Origin: Ianthella basta
Lineage: Eukaryota; Porifera; Demospongiae; Verongiida; Ianthellidae
Assembly: GCA_964019415.1 (NCBI GenBank)
Contig: OZ025870.1
Location: forward strand, 7,558,915-7,622,914
Direction: 5' to 3'
Length of the DNA: 64,000 nt
This document shows, one piece after another, positions 61,701-64,000 of this stretch. The position numbers were made by a program, and so were the translations under genes. The first letter of the stretch is position 1; every line of letters begins with the position of its first letter. The notes below the pieces were generated by a model. It had not been told where the DNA came from, did no database searches, and saw only the letters and a program-made list of their open reading frames with translations.

Positions 61701-64000
61701 TGAAACTGCTGCAAACTAGATCTGCAAATAGAAAGTGCTGTTTCTGAGGCCATCAGTATTACTGCATCCCCAACTATTGAACATCCACAGTATACACGGG
61801 GAAGTTGCTAGTAAGTAGTTCGATGTTTAGGAGCTTAGGTGCCCACAAGTGTTTTGAACATGAAATACATGTACTTGTTACTTTGAGGAGGATCAGGTTG
61901 AAATTGTTCTGGTATTACCAATCTGAGTATTCATCTTCAGCTGTTCACTGATGTGAATGGAGCTCGCCCTGTCATGCATCAGTGCACCAGTGCAATTCTC
62001 GTTTCCATTGTCTTCCATCCTAAATGCTAAAACAGAGTTATGATTTCTGTGCATCTATAGGGTATGTACCGCCTTGCTGAGGCTTACCGTGATCAAGCAA
62101 GTGGGCTGAAAGGTGGACAGAGGAGTAACCTGCTGTTGAAGTCTGCTGAGAACTTCAGTCGAGTGTTCACACTTTCTGAGGAGAAGCTAGCATATTATGA
62201 GTGCTTAATGTCTGCTATGGAAACAGGTATGTTCTCTGTCAATGCATATATTACCTTAAGGCTACAACAGTAATTTTCGTTTGTATGTTCGGACGATAAG
62301 GTGCGACAATCTTGCATGAAGGGACCATGGTTAATGCTCCACTGTGTAACAAGCTTTATTTGTTTCTGTCCTTTTCATGCCATACTTACATCCTTACTAT
62401 ATATTTTTGCTGAAAATGAGTACTTTTTGAAGTGATTTGAAACTACGTAGATATCAGGTATGAGGAATCTAATGTAATTCATGACTCAACTCAACTCTAC
62501 AGTTGCATACAACAAGGTCTAACATTACTTCCAAGCACACCTGTTGCTTCGCGTACCCTATATCTATCCTATGTATCGGGCTGATTGACACGAAAGAAGA
62601 TCGTACCGCAACCACATCTAAAGTATGTTTGAGGTATCACTCTCCCACGGGACGGTACTGTAACAGCCTAGCAGTCGTCCAGGAGTTTGTTGCTAACTCA
62701 GAGCTGACGACGATTGATAGTGAGCTGGCACTCCAACTATTTTATCGATGGACAAGTCCGGGTTGGAGTATTATTCCACACCAAGGAAGGGGCTACGTAT
62801 GCAGGCAATTCTGGATGAATCCACGATTGAAGACCAGCTAGAATCGCCAGAGAACTGCATCATCTTCACCAAATTTCCCTTGTCTTCGTCAGCAATTACC
62901 TTTCAGACCATTAATTAATTGAGTAACACTTGGAGTGTGACACGATTTCCACTCTATTCTTTCTTCTATAACTCACACAAGCTGTACCGACGCAAAACTT
63001 CGAGAAAGTGAATCAGACCCATAACTCTACCTCTGTACCAAAAATTGTGCAGGTCTGATTTTGTCCCTTTAGCCGTACCTACTACCTTAACCTTCTGTTG
63101 CAGCTGTTTACCTTCAACACGTTTTGCTGTGTTTGGTCTGACTAAGTCTAACTTAGATCGTGGTCTCCTCCCAACAACAGCTCAGCTTGAGAGATGGTGG
63201 TAGTGCCTTGGGGGGTCAGGTGATAGGTAAACAAGACGTTTGCCAATTGTGTGCTCAGAGTACCTTGAGTGACTTTCTTCAACCCATGCTTAATTTGGAC
63301 AGCAAGTTCTGCCAACCCATGAGATGCAGGTTGATATGGCGCTTATGTTAAAAATGTCTGATTCCATTCACCTTTAAGAACAGCTCAAATTCATCACTGG
63401 TGAAACACGTGCCATTATCAGTCACTACTGTCTCTGGTACACCAAACTGCACAAATACTTGTTTCAGACACTAGCTCCATTGTGGTACTTGACGTGGCAG
63501 AAGAAGTACAAATGCTTCAATCCACTTCGAGTGGGCATCAATCAAAGTTAGAAACATTCTGCCCAGGTATGGAACTGCATAATCCAGGTGGACTCTTGGT
63601 CGTGTGGGCCATTTCCATGGTTGCATCAGGGTCTCTGGAGGTGCTGACTGATTCAGCTGGCACTCCAGGTGCGCACACATTGCTCAATCTCCTTGTCTAT
63701 CCCCGGCCACCACACATACATCCTGGCAAGTGATTTCATCCTTGTCATTCCTGGATGTCCCTCGTGCAGCTCATGCAAGACCGTCTCCCTGCCTTGTTTT
63801 GGCATGATCACCCGTGATCCCCACGAGTTGCAACCCCTAATGTACTGACAACGAATCCCTTTTGGATGAAAAAGGCCAAACGTAAGGTTACCTTGGTCTG
63901 GCCAACTTTGTTGCACATACTGAAGGACAGGTGCCAGGGTTGGATCTCTCTTGGTCCAAGAACGAATCTGATCTGCTGTCACTGGTGAGTCGGCAAGATG
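58669..64000 (+). CDS. TRANK1-like protein, copy C (5' three exons, rest outside window)
   Basis: Exons 58669-58701, 58770-59048 and 62061-62226 have the same lengths, phases and splice sites as exons 1-3 of copy B. The encoded TPR start [11 protein letters not shown] and [20 protein letters not shown] differ from copy B by only a few residues. No stop or frameshift is visible. The window ends in intron 3, in the same gypsy remnant found in copy B, so ankyrin and helicase exons are expected to the right. Confidence 0.84.
58770..59048 (+). CDS. Copy C exon 2: TPR pair
   Basis: 279 nt, acceptor CACTCACAG, donor GTACGT at 59049, phase 0. Encodes the TPR pair beginning [17 protein letters not shown]. 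Compared with copy B the changes are few and mostly conservative (A to T, R to L, C to R, E to Q, G to V, S to F). Confidence 0.86.
59174..60288 (-). pseudogene. Penelope-like element remnant in copy C intron 2
   Basis: Orthologous in position to 29427-30540. Reads [39 protein letters not shown] and [20 protein letters not shown] then [12 protein letters not shown]. The nuclease part is open over 112 codons (59174-59509), unlike copy B. Same Asn in the RT box. Confidence 0.8.
60700..60921. repeat. Degenerate 22-bp minisatellite plus DR2 tail, specific to copy C
   Basis: About seven degenerate units around ACAGGATGCACTGGACCCT lie at 60712-60895, followed by a DR2 tail (CTTGCCGAAGGCGGGCATTG) at 60893-60921. 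Absent from copy B. Confidence 0.65.
61127..61880. repeat. Dispersed repeat family DR1, copy 3
   Basis: Same position in the intron and nearly same sequence as 30935-31690. Confidence 0.65.
62061..62226 (+). CDS. Copy C exon 3: third TPR unit
   Basis: 166 nt, acceptor CTATAG, donor GTATGT at 62227. Encodes [19 protein letters not shown] to SAMET; one residue differs from copy B (D to N after QRS). Confidence 0.84.
62227..64000 (+). other. Intron 3 of copy C (partial)
   Basis: Matches 32034-33810 of copy B, including the MITE half (62300-62418), and runs off the window. Confidence 0.7.
63040..64000 (-). pseudogene. Ty3/gypsy integrase remnant in copy C intron 3
   Basis: Minus strand: integrase zinc region [20 protein letters not shown] with [12 protein letters not shown], then core [16 protein letters not shown]. 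Same insertion as in copy B, truncated by the window end. Confidence 0.78.

Larger units (their letters stand above)
59049..62060 (+). other. Intron 2 of copy C
   Basis: As copy B intron 2: Penelope remnant (59174-60288), then C-specific DNA (60288-60997) with a minisatellite, then shared sequence with DR1 (61127-61880). Confidence 0.7.

Noticed and set aside
1..64000. tRNA, rRNA and CRISPR arrays
   Set aside because: No cloverleaf with conserved arms, rRNA core wording or regularly spaced direct repeats with unique spacers was found on reading through; tandem repeats present are minisatellites.

Overview
The window is eukaryotic: genes are split by GT-AG introns, introns run from under 100 bp to over 7 kb, and the non-coding DNA is packed with retrotransposon and MITE debris. 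The main protein family (TPR plus ankyrin repeats plus UvrD/PcrA-type helicase, like animal TRANK1) together with Penelope, Ty3/gypsy, LINE and RLE-type elements suggests an early-branching animal. A demosponge such as Amphimedon would fit, but that is an impression from gene content and not a database match.

The window holds a head-to-tail tandem array of a giant TRANK1-like gene, all on the + strand. Copy A (2674-21183) lacks its 5' TPR exons, which should lie just left of the window because bases 1-70 match the start of the same intron in copy B. Copy B (28918-56828) is complete: nine exons join in phase into one open frame of 9714 nt (3237 aa plus stop). Copy C (58669-end) shows its first three exons. 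B and C match closely through introns and upstream DNA, including a Penelope remnant, a Ty3/gypsy remnant and a LINE 3' tail, so B/C is the younger duplication. A and B are older and patchy: some blocks are nearly identical, others clearly diverged.

The predicted protein order is N-terminal TPR helices, a helical linker with further TPR-like repeats, ankyrin-type repeats, a RelE/ParE-like segment, a full superfamily 1 helicase core (motifs I, II, III, IV, V and VI all visible), and a long C-terminal alpha-solenoid with an acidic tail.

Non-coding layout: 1-2673 intron with a palindromic MITE and an unknown insertion; 9548-16864 intron with a hairpin-rich repeat complex and an almost intact RLE-type reverse transcriptase ORF (minus strand); 21184-28917 intergenic with an RT fragment, a Penelope end with inverted terminal repeats, a decayed gypsy element and a biliverdin/flavin-reductase-like exon; 29302-37987 introns 2 and 3 of copy B with Penelope, gypsy and LINE remnants nested in one another; 44748-53462 introns 7 and 8 of copy B with retroelement fragments and MITEs; 56829-58668 intergenic; 59049-64000 copy C introns with the same Penelope and gypsy remnants. 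All exon boundaries are read by eye from splice consensus, phase and paralogue alignment; no transcript data were available.
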